Source: Acidobacteriota bacterium (GTDB lineage: Bacteria > Acidobacteriota > Holophagae > Acanthopleuribacterales > Acanthopleuribacteraceae). Taken from it: a stretch of 35,150 bases of DNA. The DNA lies in NCBI GenBank assembly GCA_002747255.1, contig PDUC01000005.1, positions 1 to 35,150 on the forward strand, written 5' to 3'. Shown piece after piece: positions 17,097-24,787 of this stretch. Position 1 is the stretch's first letter. Each line of letters opens with the position of its first letter. The notes below the pieces were generated by a model, which did no database searches, was not told where the DNA came from, and worked only from the letters and a program-made list of their open reading frames with translations. Both the position numbers and the translations under genes were made by a program.

Positions 17097-18348
17097 CGCT
17101 GTCTTACTGATCTGCACTCCCTTTGCAAAGGACCGACTTCTTCCCATTCAACCCAACACGTATCGTCAGAAGCTGGATATTCCCGGATCATGGGTTGTTT
17201 CCAGTACCCGGCTCGATGCTCCTCTGCATTTACAGAGTGAAACGGGAACGAGGCACAGTCTGTCCCCCGGCACTTTTTTTGAATGGCAGGACTTCACTCT
17301 ATACTACGAAACCAATTCCTCTCTTGGTCACAAGCTGGAAAACAGCTCGTGGAACAATTCTGCGGAAATAGAATATTTGGAAAAAATGGCTCTTGTTCTG
17401 GAACCTGCCCACTCCATGTTCTTTGCCCGTTACTTTCAGAAGAAAAGCTGCTGGATCAGGAGTGTGTTTCATGCAGGTCGGGGTATTGGCTCTTCGTGTC
17501 ATGAACCGATCAAAAAGAACCGGGTTTCCGATTACCTTTTTTTACTGATCTACCTGACCAAAGAAAAAGTCGATCCACAATTTATTGACAATGTCTTTCA
17601 GGCGGCACGCATGGAATGTGAGGAGCATCCCGCGTTATTCAATTGGTTTAAATCCTATCGGAAAAAGCATCAGGCCATGAGAGCTCTAAGCCTGGTCTTT
17701 GCGGAACCGGGCAGAACCGCTATCGAGCAGACACCTCTGCACAGCTATCATTGCAGTGCGTTTAAGTTGTTCTTTCCGCCCGCGACAGATTTAAAGTGGA
17801 TCGGACTCTGTAGAGATACGCTTTTTAAAGCCATGAACCAACTCAACAGCTACATGCATGCAGTCCCGTTTTACGAAGTGTACCTGGCTGAACTGGAGCA
17901 GGCGGAAGATGTCATGAAAGGCGCGTTTTACAACGGACGCATTTTCATCAATTTGCTGCCTCTTTTAAAGGAAGGAGATATTCAGGTTTTCAGAAATACG
18001 GTTAAGCATGAATACATCCATTTGTTGAACCACCAGTTTGTGAAAAGCGATGAAAACAGGATCCTCCCGCGTTGGTTGGATGAGGGGTTGGCCTATGTGT
18101 TGGCGGGAAATTTGCACCTGACACATAGAGCGCCTGTCCAGGATATCAACACACTTGAGTCAAGACTCCAAATCCAGCTGAATCGATCGGTGGATCTGGA
18201 TGCGCTCAGCGCAGCCAGTCAACTGGTCGAGTACCTTATTTCGATGCAAACGGAAGAAAAGCTTACTGCGGCCCGTCAGGTCCTGGAAAACTGGTCCGTA
18301 CCTGGGAAAGAGCAGGAAATTAATCGAATTCTGAAATTGGTTTTCTGA
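17086..18348 (+). CDS. putative gluzincin metallopeptidase (peptidase MA-like)
   Basis: 420 residues from ATG 17086, which follows AGGA by 8 nt inside the previous gene; a TTG at 17065 extends the frame but looks less likely. The C-terminal third contains HEYIH at 308-312 and WLDEGLAYVLAG with Glu333, 21 residues later. That is the zinc-ligand layout of gluzincins, preceded by a beta-edge strand pattern (GAFYNGRIFINLL) typical of peptidase MA-like proteins. No signal peptide is seen, so it is probably cytoplasmic. The N-terminal 75 residues are beta-rich and end in HSLSPGTFFEWQDFTLYYE; a degenerate FHA-like domain is a weak possibility. The substrate is unknown. No terminator is evident in the 70 bp before the convergent lyase gene. 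Confidence 0.7.
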   Translation: MGGNAVLLICTPFAKDRLLPIQPNTYRQKLDIPGSWVVSSTRLDAPLHLQSETGTRHSLSPGTFFEWQDFTLYYETNSSLGHKLENSSWNNSAEIEYLEKMALVLEPAHSMFFARYFQKKSCWIRSVFHAGRGIGSSCHEPIKKNRVSDYLFLLIYLTKEKVDPQFIDNVFQAARMECEEHPALFNWFKSYRKKHQAMRALSLVFAEPGRTAIEQTPLHSYHCSAFKLFFPPATDLKWIGLCRDTLFKAMNQLNSYMHAVPFYEVYLAELEQAEDVMKGAFYNGRIFINLLPLLKEGDIQVFRNTVKHEYIHLLNHQFVKSDENRILPRWLDEGLAYVLAGNLHLTHRAPVQDINTLESRLQIQLNRSVDLDALSAASQLVEYLISMQTEEKLTAARQVLENWSVPGKEQEINRILKLVF

Positions 18349-18418
18349 ACAGCGATGCTTTTACCATTAAGTTGAAGTTCGCGACGAACGATCCGCGTTC
18401 AGAGTCGTTGCAATAGCG

Positions 18419-19492
18419 CTACTCACAAGACCAGGAAAGAGGTAAGTATGATTTAATCATGTTGAGGATGTTCCAGGTGCTTCCTTTGGCGTTCCAGTCT
18501 TCTATTTGGGAAGCTAACAGTGAGTCACAATCCATGGATTCAACCTTGAAGGAGTCATAATAGGCGTAAACATCCTCAGAGGGCGCCCAACTGTCGTCTC
18601 CGCCACCGTGGAAAGTTTGAAACAAAAAGTACTTTAGAAGGTAATCATCGGGATTTGCGCCGGCAATGGCAAATTCAAAACCGGTCATGTTCAGCACCAA
18701 TTCATCATCGATCCATGTTTGAATGGCACCGTTGCGAAGGCCGGGATCGTTGAGCTTGACCCGCAGTTTCAATCGATACCATCGATCGTCTTCAAACCGA
18801 ATCACCGGCCAGGGACCGACGTAGTCGCGATCTTCGTAACCCAGGGTGAAGGTTTCATCGATATCTGGAAAGTAAATACTGGAGTCCGCTTGAATCCGGG
18901 CTCTGGGACCGCCTTGCAGCAAGGGTAGATCCTGGCCATAAACTCCAGGCATATCGGTGTGATAGACGTAGAGGACAATGCGGGCGCGATTTTGGTCGTC
19001 GGCTTGACGCCACATAAAACGCACACTCATGCCGTCTCCGGGGACGGGGTCTGCGTTGGAATAGCAGTTACGGCTGCAGAGACCGTGAAACTTACCACCT
19101 CTTACAAATTGAAAACCCGGCTCAAAATACGCGTCGAATTCCAACACCAATTCGCTGTGGGAACTGGAAAATTCAGAACGCCAAATGGCCCCGGAACCTG
19201 TATCGGAGTAAAGCCCTTCCCGGTAAAGCACTCTCATCACGGTGCCTTTATCGGGCATTTGGGCCAGATAGGTGTTGAAAGGAAGAAGCGGCGCATTGAA
19301 AAAATTGGGATAATCACCAAAATCGACTTTTGCTTTAGAGAAGCTGTAACTCTGATTGGGATCCCATTGATCAAAGTCAGCTCCCTGCCAAAGCAAACCT
19401 GCCTGCCTGGTAGAGGTAGGGGAATCCTGTTCTGCGGAGTAAATAAAGAGCACTGAAAGACAACAGAAGAGAAGCGAGATAAAGGTTTTCAT
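18419..19492 (-). CDS. secreted polysaccharide lyase, PL14-like
   Basis: 357 residues with a Sec signal peptide (MKTFISLLFCCLSVLFIYSA). The mature part is a beta-jelly-roll resembling family PL14 alginate/glucuronan lyases: RSEF and LVLEFDAYFEPGFQFVRGGK, the KFHGL block, SVRFMWR, then YVYHTD, DDRWYRLKLRVKLN, NGAIQTWIDDELVLN and a closing FQTFHGGGDDSWAPSEDVYAYYDSF-type edge. Such enzymes cleave uronic-acid polymers by beta-elimination. The true substrate is not visible. ATG 19492 gives the better spacing (7 nt) to AGGTGG than the adjacent ATG at 19495. No carbohydrate-uptake genes adjoin it, so it looks like a lone secreted lyase. Confidence 0.8.
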   Translation of the reverse strand: MKTFISLLFCCLSVLFIYSAEQDSPTSTRQAGLLWQGADFDQWDPNQSYSFSKAKVDFGDYPNFFNAPLLPFNTYLAQMPDKGTVMRVLYREGLYSDTGSGAIWRSEFSSSHSELVLEFDAYFEPGFQFVRGGKFHGLCSRNCYSNADPVPGDGMSVRFMWRQADDQNRARIVLYVYHTDMPGVYGQDLPLLQGGPRARIQADSSIYFPDIDETFTLGYEDRDYVGPWPVIRFEDDRWYRLKLRVKLNDPGLRNGAIQTWIDDELVLNMTGFEFAIAGANPDDYLLKYFLFQTFHGGGDDSWAPSEDVYAYYDSFKVESMDCDSLLASQIEDWNAKGSTWNILNMIKSYLPLSWSCE

Positions 19493-19842
19493 CATGACAC
19501 CACCTGTTTTGGTATTTCGGCGGTACGAAAATAAACCTTGAACTATAAATGCCATACAGCCTGAAGCAATTGAAAAATAAAGCGTTTATGCTTCGTTGTT
19601 CAATACTGATATCTAGATGGCAGGGCATGTTAGAAGAATAAAAGGACTCTAGCTGCTTGTGATTTGATGATACTTTTACCTGTGGCAAAATAGTGGTTGG
19701 CAGTTGATTTTCAACGCGGGTCAGACATGCAGCAAGACACGGTATGATCTTTTAAAATGGACTTGTTTTCGCTTGCAATGACGAGTGGTCTGAGTTTTTA
19801 CAAAATGGATCCATATAAGGATTTATCAGATATCAGAATGAG
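19493..19842. other. gap between ubiE and the lyase gene
   Basis: 350 bp, AT-rich, no convincing ORF. It should hold the lyase promoter on the minus strand; TTGAAA (about 19706-19711) with a TATTTT 16 bp later is one weak candidate. No intrinsic terminator follows ubiE. Confidence 0.35.
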
Positions 19843-20535
19843 TTACTTTCTTCCCCAGTGAACGGCGATGGTTTGGAACATGAACTTTTTGTAACCTGTT
19901 TGAGTAAAGCCTGCCAGTTGAAATGCCTTTTCCAGTTGATCTGCCGGAATAAAGCCCCGGGTTGATTCTGTCAGGTAACTGTATGCCCTTTTATCTTTTG
20001 CTATCAACCGTCCGAGAAGAGGGATTCCCATGGCGAAATGCAATTTGATGAAAGGGTAGAGCCAGGATTTACCGGGAGGAGTGGTATCCAGGCAGACCAT
20101 CATGCCGCCGGATTTGAGAACGCGTCTGATTTCCTTGAGAACCCGGGCAACCTCTTCAACGTTCCTGAGAAGGTAGCCATAGGTCACGGCATCAAAGGCG
20201 TTGTCCTCAAACGGAAGGTCGTTGGCGTCACAGGTTACCCATTCAATAGCCAGTGTTTCAAAGCGTTTTTGGGCGTGGTTGAGCATGTTCTGTGAAAAGT
20301 CTCCGCCTACGACCTCCATTTCGGGCCATTTTTGCTTGAAAAGAGCGGCAATATCACCTGTACCGGTTGCCAGGTCCAGTACTTTGAGAGCGGAGCCAGG
20401 AACACCCTCTTTGGCTTTGTGAATCACGAACTTGCGCCATTTCTGATCCTGACCAAAGGTCATGAGCCTGTTCATGAGGTCGTACCGCGGGGCGATGGCA
20501 TCGAACATCGCCCGCACTTTCTTGCCTTTACTCAC
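19843..20535 (-). CDS. ubiE: demethylmenaquinone/ubiquinone methyltransferase UbiE/MenG
   Basis: 230-residue class I SAM methyltransferase that methylates the ring of demethylmenaquinone (or the equivalent ubiquinone precursor). The signature MFDAIAPRYDLMNRLMTFGQDQ opens the protein, the SAM motif is VLDLATGTGDIA, and ALDVVTYGYLLRN-like and RVLKSGGMMVCLD motifs follow; RAYSYLTES is family-typical. No other quinone genes are in the window. MenG is likely if the organism makes menaquinone, but sequence alone does not decide. The start is GTG, in GGTGAGTAA, overlapping the parC stop by 8 bp with AGGA about 9 nt upstream, so it is translationally coupled to parC. Confidence 0.93.
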   Translation of the reverse strand: MSKGKKVRAMFDAIAPRYDLMNRLMTFGQDQKWRKFVIHKAKEGVPGSALKVLDLATGTGDIAALFKQKWPEMEVVGGDFSQNMLNHAQKRFETLAIEWVTCDANDLPFEDNAFDAVTYGYLLRNVEEVARVLKEIRRVLKSGGMMVCLDTTPPGKSWLYPFIKLHFAMGIPLLGRLIAKDKRAYSYLTESTRGFIPADQLEKAFQLAGFTQTGYKKFMFQTIAVHWGRK

Positions 20536-22450
20536 CGGCGTTTTCCTGACGGGTCTTCTGAGACAGAACCTTGATTTTCCGGATGGGTTTGGTCGAGACC
20601 CGGTTGCCCTTGGAAGAATAGCCCTTGACGAGCAGCTGACTGTAGTCTCTGTCCTCGTAGGTTACACGCACACGCTTCAGTTTGACATAGTAAGCGCGAA
20701 CCATCGGTGCGGGATCGGGCGTCATCATGAGGACTTTCGCGTTTTCAGGCGTGTAGCTGTATTCCCGTTCCATGATGAACTTTTCAACCTTAAAGCGTTT
20801 CATGTAACCGATGCCGGTGGTCTGATCTCTGTAGAGGCAATTGAATATCTGATCTTTGTTGACAACGCCAAAGTGGAACAGGTCCTTGTCTACAAACAGT
20901 TTGTCCGGCACGTTGATGACCTGGAAAACGCCATTTTTGATGATGAGAATTTTGTCCAGATTGGAAACAGAGATCGATTGTTCTCCTTTCACGTTGGTAC
21001 CGAGGTAGCCCGTTTCGCCGTCGTAAGAGAGTTTCATGTTGCGATTGGCGACGTGACTCTTCTTCACCACATCAAAGGATTCTATGGTGGTTCTGCGCTC
21101 TCTTCCTTTTTTGTACTTGTCCAAGAGGTTGCATATATAGTGGATGGTTGTTCGGGTCATGTTGGACAAGAGGTTCTTGACTTCCCCTATTCGGGTCGTA
21201 ATTTCTTTAATTTCCTTTCTGTACTTGTTGATGTCAAATCGGGAAATGCGTTTAATTTTGATTTGAAGTAATCGCTCCACATCTTCATCTGTTACTTCCC
21301 TGAGAATTTGGTCTCTAAACGGAGCGAGTCCATGGTGAACCGCCGAGATTACTTTTTCATAGGTGGTTTGTTCTTCAATTTGCTTGTAAACGCGATTTTC
21401 GATGAATATTTGTTCAAGTGTTTTCTGATGAAGTTTGTCCTGCAGGTTGCCCAGTTCTATTTCCAGTTCCCTTTGCAGATCAGCCATAAGCTTGAGGGTA
21501 TTGTGTTTAATGACATCGGTTACACTCAACTGCACGGGTTTGTTGTCTTTAATAACAAGCAGTTGAAGCGAATGTGAAACCTGGCAGTCGGTGAAGGCAT
21601 AGAGCGCGTCCAGCACTTGATCCGCATAGACGTTGCGCGGGAGACTCAATTCAATTTCCATCTTCTCCGAGGAGTAATCCTGGATTTGACTGATTTTGAT
21701 GCGTCCCTTTTTGACAGCTTTTTCAATGGAAGCGATCAGCTTTTCAGTGTTGGTTCCATAGGGAATCTCTTTGATAACCAGGTGTTTGTCGTCAGGTACA
21801 TTGATTTTTGCTCTTACGCGTACCTTGCCGTTGCCGTCGTCGTACTCTGAGACATCAATGGTGCCGCCCTGGACAAAATCGGGAAACAGTTGAAAGGGCT
21901 GCCCTTCCAGAAAGGCCATTTGTGCTTCCAGAACCTCGATGAAGTTGTGAGGAAGAATGGATGTTGCCATTCCCACCGCAATACCGTCGGCACCATGCAG
22001 AAGCAGGTAGGGCACCTTGCAGGGCAGTGTGACCGGCTCTTTGTTCCGGCCGTCATAAGAGGGAATGAATTCTGTAATGTCTTTATTGAAAAGGACTTCC
22101 TTTGCAAGCGGGGTCAGACGGCACTCAATGTAACGAGGCGCGGCCGCAATGTCACCGGTGAAAATATTTCCAAAATTTCCCTGTTTATCGATGAAGTAAT
22201 CTTTATTGGCCAAAACAACCAAAGCCGACCCAATGGAGGCATCTCCATGAGGGTGGTACTGCATGGTGCGGCCAACCACATTGGCGACTTTATTGAATTT
22301 GCCGTCATCTAATTCAGACATGGTGTGCAGGATTCTGCGTTGTACAGGCTTTAAACCATCGTCAATATGGGGAATGGCCCGTTCCTTGATGACATAACTG
22401 GCGTATTCAAGGTAGTTTTGATTAAGCAGTGATTTTAAGAACTCGCCCAA
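20528..22450 (-). CDS. parC: DNA topoisomerase IV subunit A (short ParC)
   Basis: 640-residue type IIA topoisomerase breakage-rejoining subunit. YASYVIKERAIPHIDDGLKP and VQRRILHTM are the hallmark N-terminus, YHPHGDASIGSALVVLA is the quinolone-pocket helix, and the catalytic Tyr is in AAAPRYIECRLT. A coiled coil (about 325-470) and a shortened C-terminal beta-pinwheel follow, so it is shorter than GyrA (~850) and resembles the short ParC/GyrA-like proteins of spirochaetes, Chlamydia and Bacteroidota. It relieves supercoils and decatenates chromosomes together with ParE. The start is TTG, 6-7 nt after AGGAGG, and lies 9 bp after the parE stop. Confidence 0.93.
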   Translation of the reverse strand: MGEFLKSLLNQNYLEYASYVIKERAIPHIDDGLKPVQRRILHTMSELDDGKFNKVANVVGRTMQYHPHGDASIGSALVVLANKDYFIDKQGNFGNIFTGDIAAAPRYIECRLTPLAKEVLFNKDITEFIPSYDGRNKEPVTLPCKVPYLLLHGADGIAVGMATSILPHNFIEVLEAQMAFLEGQPFQLFPDFVQGGTIDVSEYDDGNGKVRVRAKINVPDDKHLVIKEIPYGTNTEKLIASIEKAVKKGRIKISQIQDYSSEKMEIELSLPRNVYADQVLDALYAFTDCQVSHSLQLLVIKDNKPVQLSVTDVIKHNTLKLMADLQRELEIELGNLQDKLHQKTLEQIFIENRVYKQIEEQTTYEKVISAVHHGLAPFRDQILREVTDEDVERLLQIKIKRISRFDINKYRKEIKEITTRIGEVKNLLSNMTRTTIHYICNLLDKYKKGRERRTTIESFDVVKKSHVANRNMKLSYDGETGYLGTNVKGEQSISVSNLDKILIIKNGVFQVINVPDKLFVDKDLFHFGVVNKDQIFNCLYRDQTTGIGYMKRFKVEKFIMEREYSYTPENAKVLMMTPDPAPMVRAYYVKLKRVRVTYEDRDYSQLLVKGYSSKGNRVSTKPIRKIKVLSQKTRQENAGE

Positions 22451-22459
22451 CTTTGCCTC

Positions 22460-24328
22460 CTAAATGAGATGATCCATGATGTATTGACGGCGTTTGGGTG
22501 TGTTGCCGCCCATGTAGAAGGTCAACAGACGATCCACATCTTGAAGGTGGTCGACCTGAACCGGTACGATTTTCATGTCCGGCCCGATAAATTGACCGAA
22601 TTCTTTCGGTGAAATTTCACCCAAACCCTTGAAGCGGGTAATTTCAGGGTTCTTAATGACTTGAAGCGCTTTTTCACGCTCATCATCGGAATAGCAGTAG
22701 AGGGTCTTCTTCTTGTTGCGTACCCGGAAGATGGGGGTTTCCAGAATGTAGAGATGTCCGCTGGTGACAAGTTCATCGAAGAAATGCAGGAAGTAAGTGA
22801 TGAGCAGGTTGCGGATGTGCAGTCCGTCCACGTCCGCATCCGTTGCGATGATGACCTTGTTGTAACGGAGGAACTCGATGCCCTCTTCGATGCCAAGTGC
22901 TTTCATGACATTGTAAAGCTCGTTGTTCTTGTAAATGGCCTCTCTTTTGGAACCAAAGACATTGAGCGGTTTACCCCTTAAACTGAAGAGAGCCTGAACG
23001 CGGGCATCCCTGCTGCTGACCATACTGCCCATGGCAGACTGCCCCTCTGTCAGGAAAATGCAGCTTTCCTCGCCGTATTTCTTGTCACCGAGGTGGTATT
23101 TGCAGTCTTTCAGACCCGGCACTTTAATGGAAACGGCCTTAGCCTTCTTTTTAGCTTCCTGCTTGACAGCGTGGAGCTGTTTTCTCAGTCTTTCATTGTT
23201 GCTGATTTTTTCGATAAGCGCCTTGGCATCATCCTGATTCTTGTGCAGAAAGTCCGAAACTTCCTGTTTAACCGCGTTGACAATCCAACTCTTGACATCG
23301 GTGTTGCCCAGCTTGTTTTTTGTTTGCGATTCAAATACCGGCTCTTTGATTTTAATGGCAATGGCTCCCACCATGCCGTCCCGAATGTCGACTCCCTGAA
23401 AACTCTTGCCCGCGTACTCGTTGATCCCCTTGGTCAAACCCTCTCTAAAAGCGGATAAATGCGTGCCGCCGTCATGGGTGTGCTGACCGTTGACAAACGA
23501 AAAGAAGTTTTCACCGTATGAAGGGGTGTGGCAAAACGAAAACTCCAGGGTCGAATCTTTGTAGTAGATCGGTTCATAGGTGCTTGAATCTCCCACTTCA
23601 GCCTCGAGCAGATCTTTGAGTCCGTGCCTTGAATAAAAACGCTCACCGTTGAGAATCAATGTCAGACCGGTATTCAAATAGGCGTAATACTGAATTCTTT
23701 TCTTGAGAAAGTCGAGATTGATTTTGACTTTCTCCGGGAAAATGGTTCGATCGACGTCGAACTCAATGTATGTACCATTGCGTTCATCGGTTTTCTTGTA
23801 TCGCGTGTTTTTTTTGCCTTGAAGCTCGCCGTAGTGAAAAATGGCCTCATTCATTTCACCGTCTCTGGTTGAGCGGGCCAGAAAACGACTTGATAAGGCA
23901 TTGACCGCCTTGGTACCTACCCCGTTGAGACCGACACTGAACTGAAAGACATCGTCGTTGAACTTGCCGCCTGTATTGATAATGGATACACAATCCACCA
24001 GTTTCCCCAGGGGAATCCCGCGTCCGTAATCGCGAATTTTGACCCGGTCCTTCGCTTCGTCACTTTTATCAACGGTTATCTCGATGCGCTTCCCGTGTCC
24101 CATGATGTATTCATCGATGCAATTGTCCACTATTTCCTTAATGAGGATGTAAATGCCATCGTCCGGATGGCTGCCTGTTCCCAGGCGTCCAATGTACATG
24201 CCTGGCCTGGTTCGGATGTGTATGAGCGAGGAGAGTGTTTTGATGGCATCTTCATCGTAATTGACTTTGTCGCCTCTCTTCCCCGTTACTCGATTTGTCA
24301 GTTTAACATCAGTGTGTTTCTTGTCCAT
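22460..24328 (-). CDS. parE: DNA topoisomerase IV subunit B ParE
   Basis: 622-residue ATPase subunit of a type IIA topoisomerase. The GHKL ATP site has EIVDNCIDEY, DYGRGIPLGKL and GLNGVGTKAVNALS. The transducer domain contains FVNGQHTHDGGTH. The TOPRIM domain has EGQSAMGSM and DADVDGLHIRNLL for Mg2+, and FKGLGEISPKEF lies near the end. Its length (no 170-residue insert) and its coupling to the short ParC argue for ParE rather than GyrB. The start is ATG, 4 nt after GAGGG. The order parE-parC-ubiE with gaps of 9 and -8 bp indicates one transcript. Confidence 0.93.
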   Translation of the reverse strand: MDKKHTDVKLTNRVTGKRGDKVNYDEDAIKTLSSLIHIRTRPGMYIGRLGTGSHPDDGIYILIKEIVDNCIDEYIMGHGKRIEITVDKSDEAKDRVKIRDYGRGIPLGKLVDCVSIINTGGKFNDDVFQFSVGLNGVGTKAVNALSSRFLARSTRDGEMNEAIFHYGELQGKKNTRYKKTDERNGTYIEFDVDRTIFPEKVKINLDFLKKRIQYYAYLNTGLTLILNGERFYSRHGLKDLLEAEVGDSSTYEPIYYKDSTLEFSFCHTPSYGENFFSFVNGQHTHDGGTHLSAFREGLTKGINEYAGKSFQGVDIRDGMVGAIAIKIKEPVFESQTKNKLGNTDVKSWIVNAVKQEVSDFLHKNQDDAKALIEKISNNERLRKQLHAVKQEAKKKAKAVSIKVPGLKDCKYHLGDKKYGEESCIFLTEGQSAMGSMVSSRDARVQALFSLRGKPLNVFGSKREAIYKNNELYNVMKALGIEEGIEFLRYNKVIIATDADVDGLHIRNLLITYFLHFFDELVTSGHLYILETPIFRVRNKKKTLYCYSDDEREKALQVIKNPEITRFKGLGEISPKEFGQFIGPDMKIVPVQVDHLQDVDRLLTFYMGGNTPKRRQYIMDHLI

Positions 24329-24400
24329 TCGCCCTCAAATTCTCGTGGATTCATGTCATTGGCCGATCCATTTTTCAGCTTCAAATAAACCGGGTATCAA

Positions 24401-24457
24401 GGGTTCCCAACAAACAGCGGTGACCGCAAGTGCTGTGGCCGCTTGCTACAGGAACCC
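24401..24457. repeat. compound inverted repeat upstream of parE/nrdJ
   Basis: An outer perfect 7-bp dyad, GGGTTCC (24401-24407) with GGAACCC (24451-24457), encloses GCGG-TGA-CCGC (24417-24427) and a second dyad GCAAG (24426-24430) with CTTGC (24442-24446). AGCGG (24416-24420) can instead pair with CCGCT (24439-24443). It lies 73-129 bp before the parE start, in the shared 459-bp gap 24329-24787. It could be an operator or a structured leader. Class unknown. Confidence 0.4.
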
Positions 24458-24602
24458 ATTGAAGCCATACACTATTATGACATTAATAGCCAGGTGTGCA
24501 ATACAAGAATTCTCACAAAAACAGCTAAAAAAAAAGCCATAAAAAAAACGGGAACTTCTAACTCCTTCAGAAATATAGGGATTAGCGTTTTTGTGGCACA
24601 AA

Positions 24603-24618
24603 CCACAATATGTTGTGC
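24603..24618 (+). promoter_or_regulatory. NrdR box 1 upstream of nrdJ
   Basis: CCACAATATGTTGTGC matches the published NrdR-box consensus (aCaCwAtATaTwGtgT) at 13 of 16 positions by hand alignment, with perfect CACAA/TTGTG arms. It ends 9 bp before the putative -35. Its partner box lies exactly 32 bp downstream. Confidence 0.75.
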
Positions 24619-24627
24619 TTTTTTAAC

Positions 24628-24656
24628 TTGACAACCACTAGATATGGGAATAGACT
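24628..24656 (+). promoter_or_regulatory. putative sigma-70 promoter for nrdJ
   Basis: TTGACA (24628-24633), then 17 bp, then TAGACT (24651-24656). The -35 is perfect and the -10 keeps the key TA...T bases. The second NrdR box fills the spacer, so bound NrdR would block RNA polymerase. A TATAAT at 24671-24676 is an alternative -10 but has no matching -35. Confidence 0.6.
24635..24650 (+). promoter_or_regulatory. NrdR box 2 upstream of nrdJ
   Basis: CCACTAGATATGGGAA matches the NrdR-box consensus at 10 of 16 positions, well on its left half and weaker on its right. The centre-to-centre distance to box 1 is 32 bp, about three helical turns, as in known tandem NrdR boxes. It sits between -35 and -10. 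Confidence 0.6.
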
Positions 24657-24787
24657 CCATCAAGCGCCCATATAATTTTCGCGTATTTTTATTCGATGAT
24701 CAAGGAGCCCCTGCCGTCTTTCATACTATATATTAAATTCAATCTGGCAGTATTTTATTTATTTAGATTGAGGAGAAAAGTCAGCTT

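Noticed and set aside
24329-24787. Cobalamin riboswitch before the B12-dependent nrdJ
   Set aside because: I could not find the B12-box core sequence; the palindrome at 24401-24457 does not match that class, and NrdR boxes explain control.
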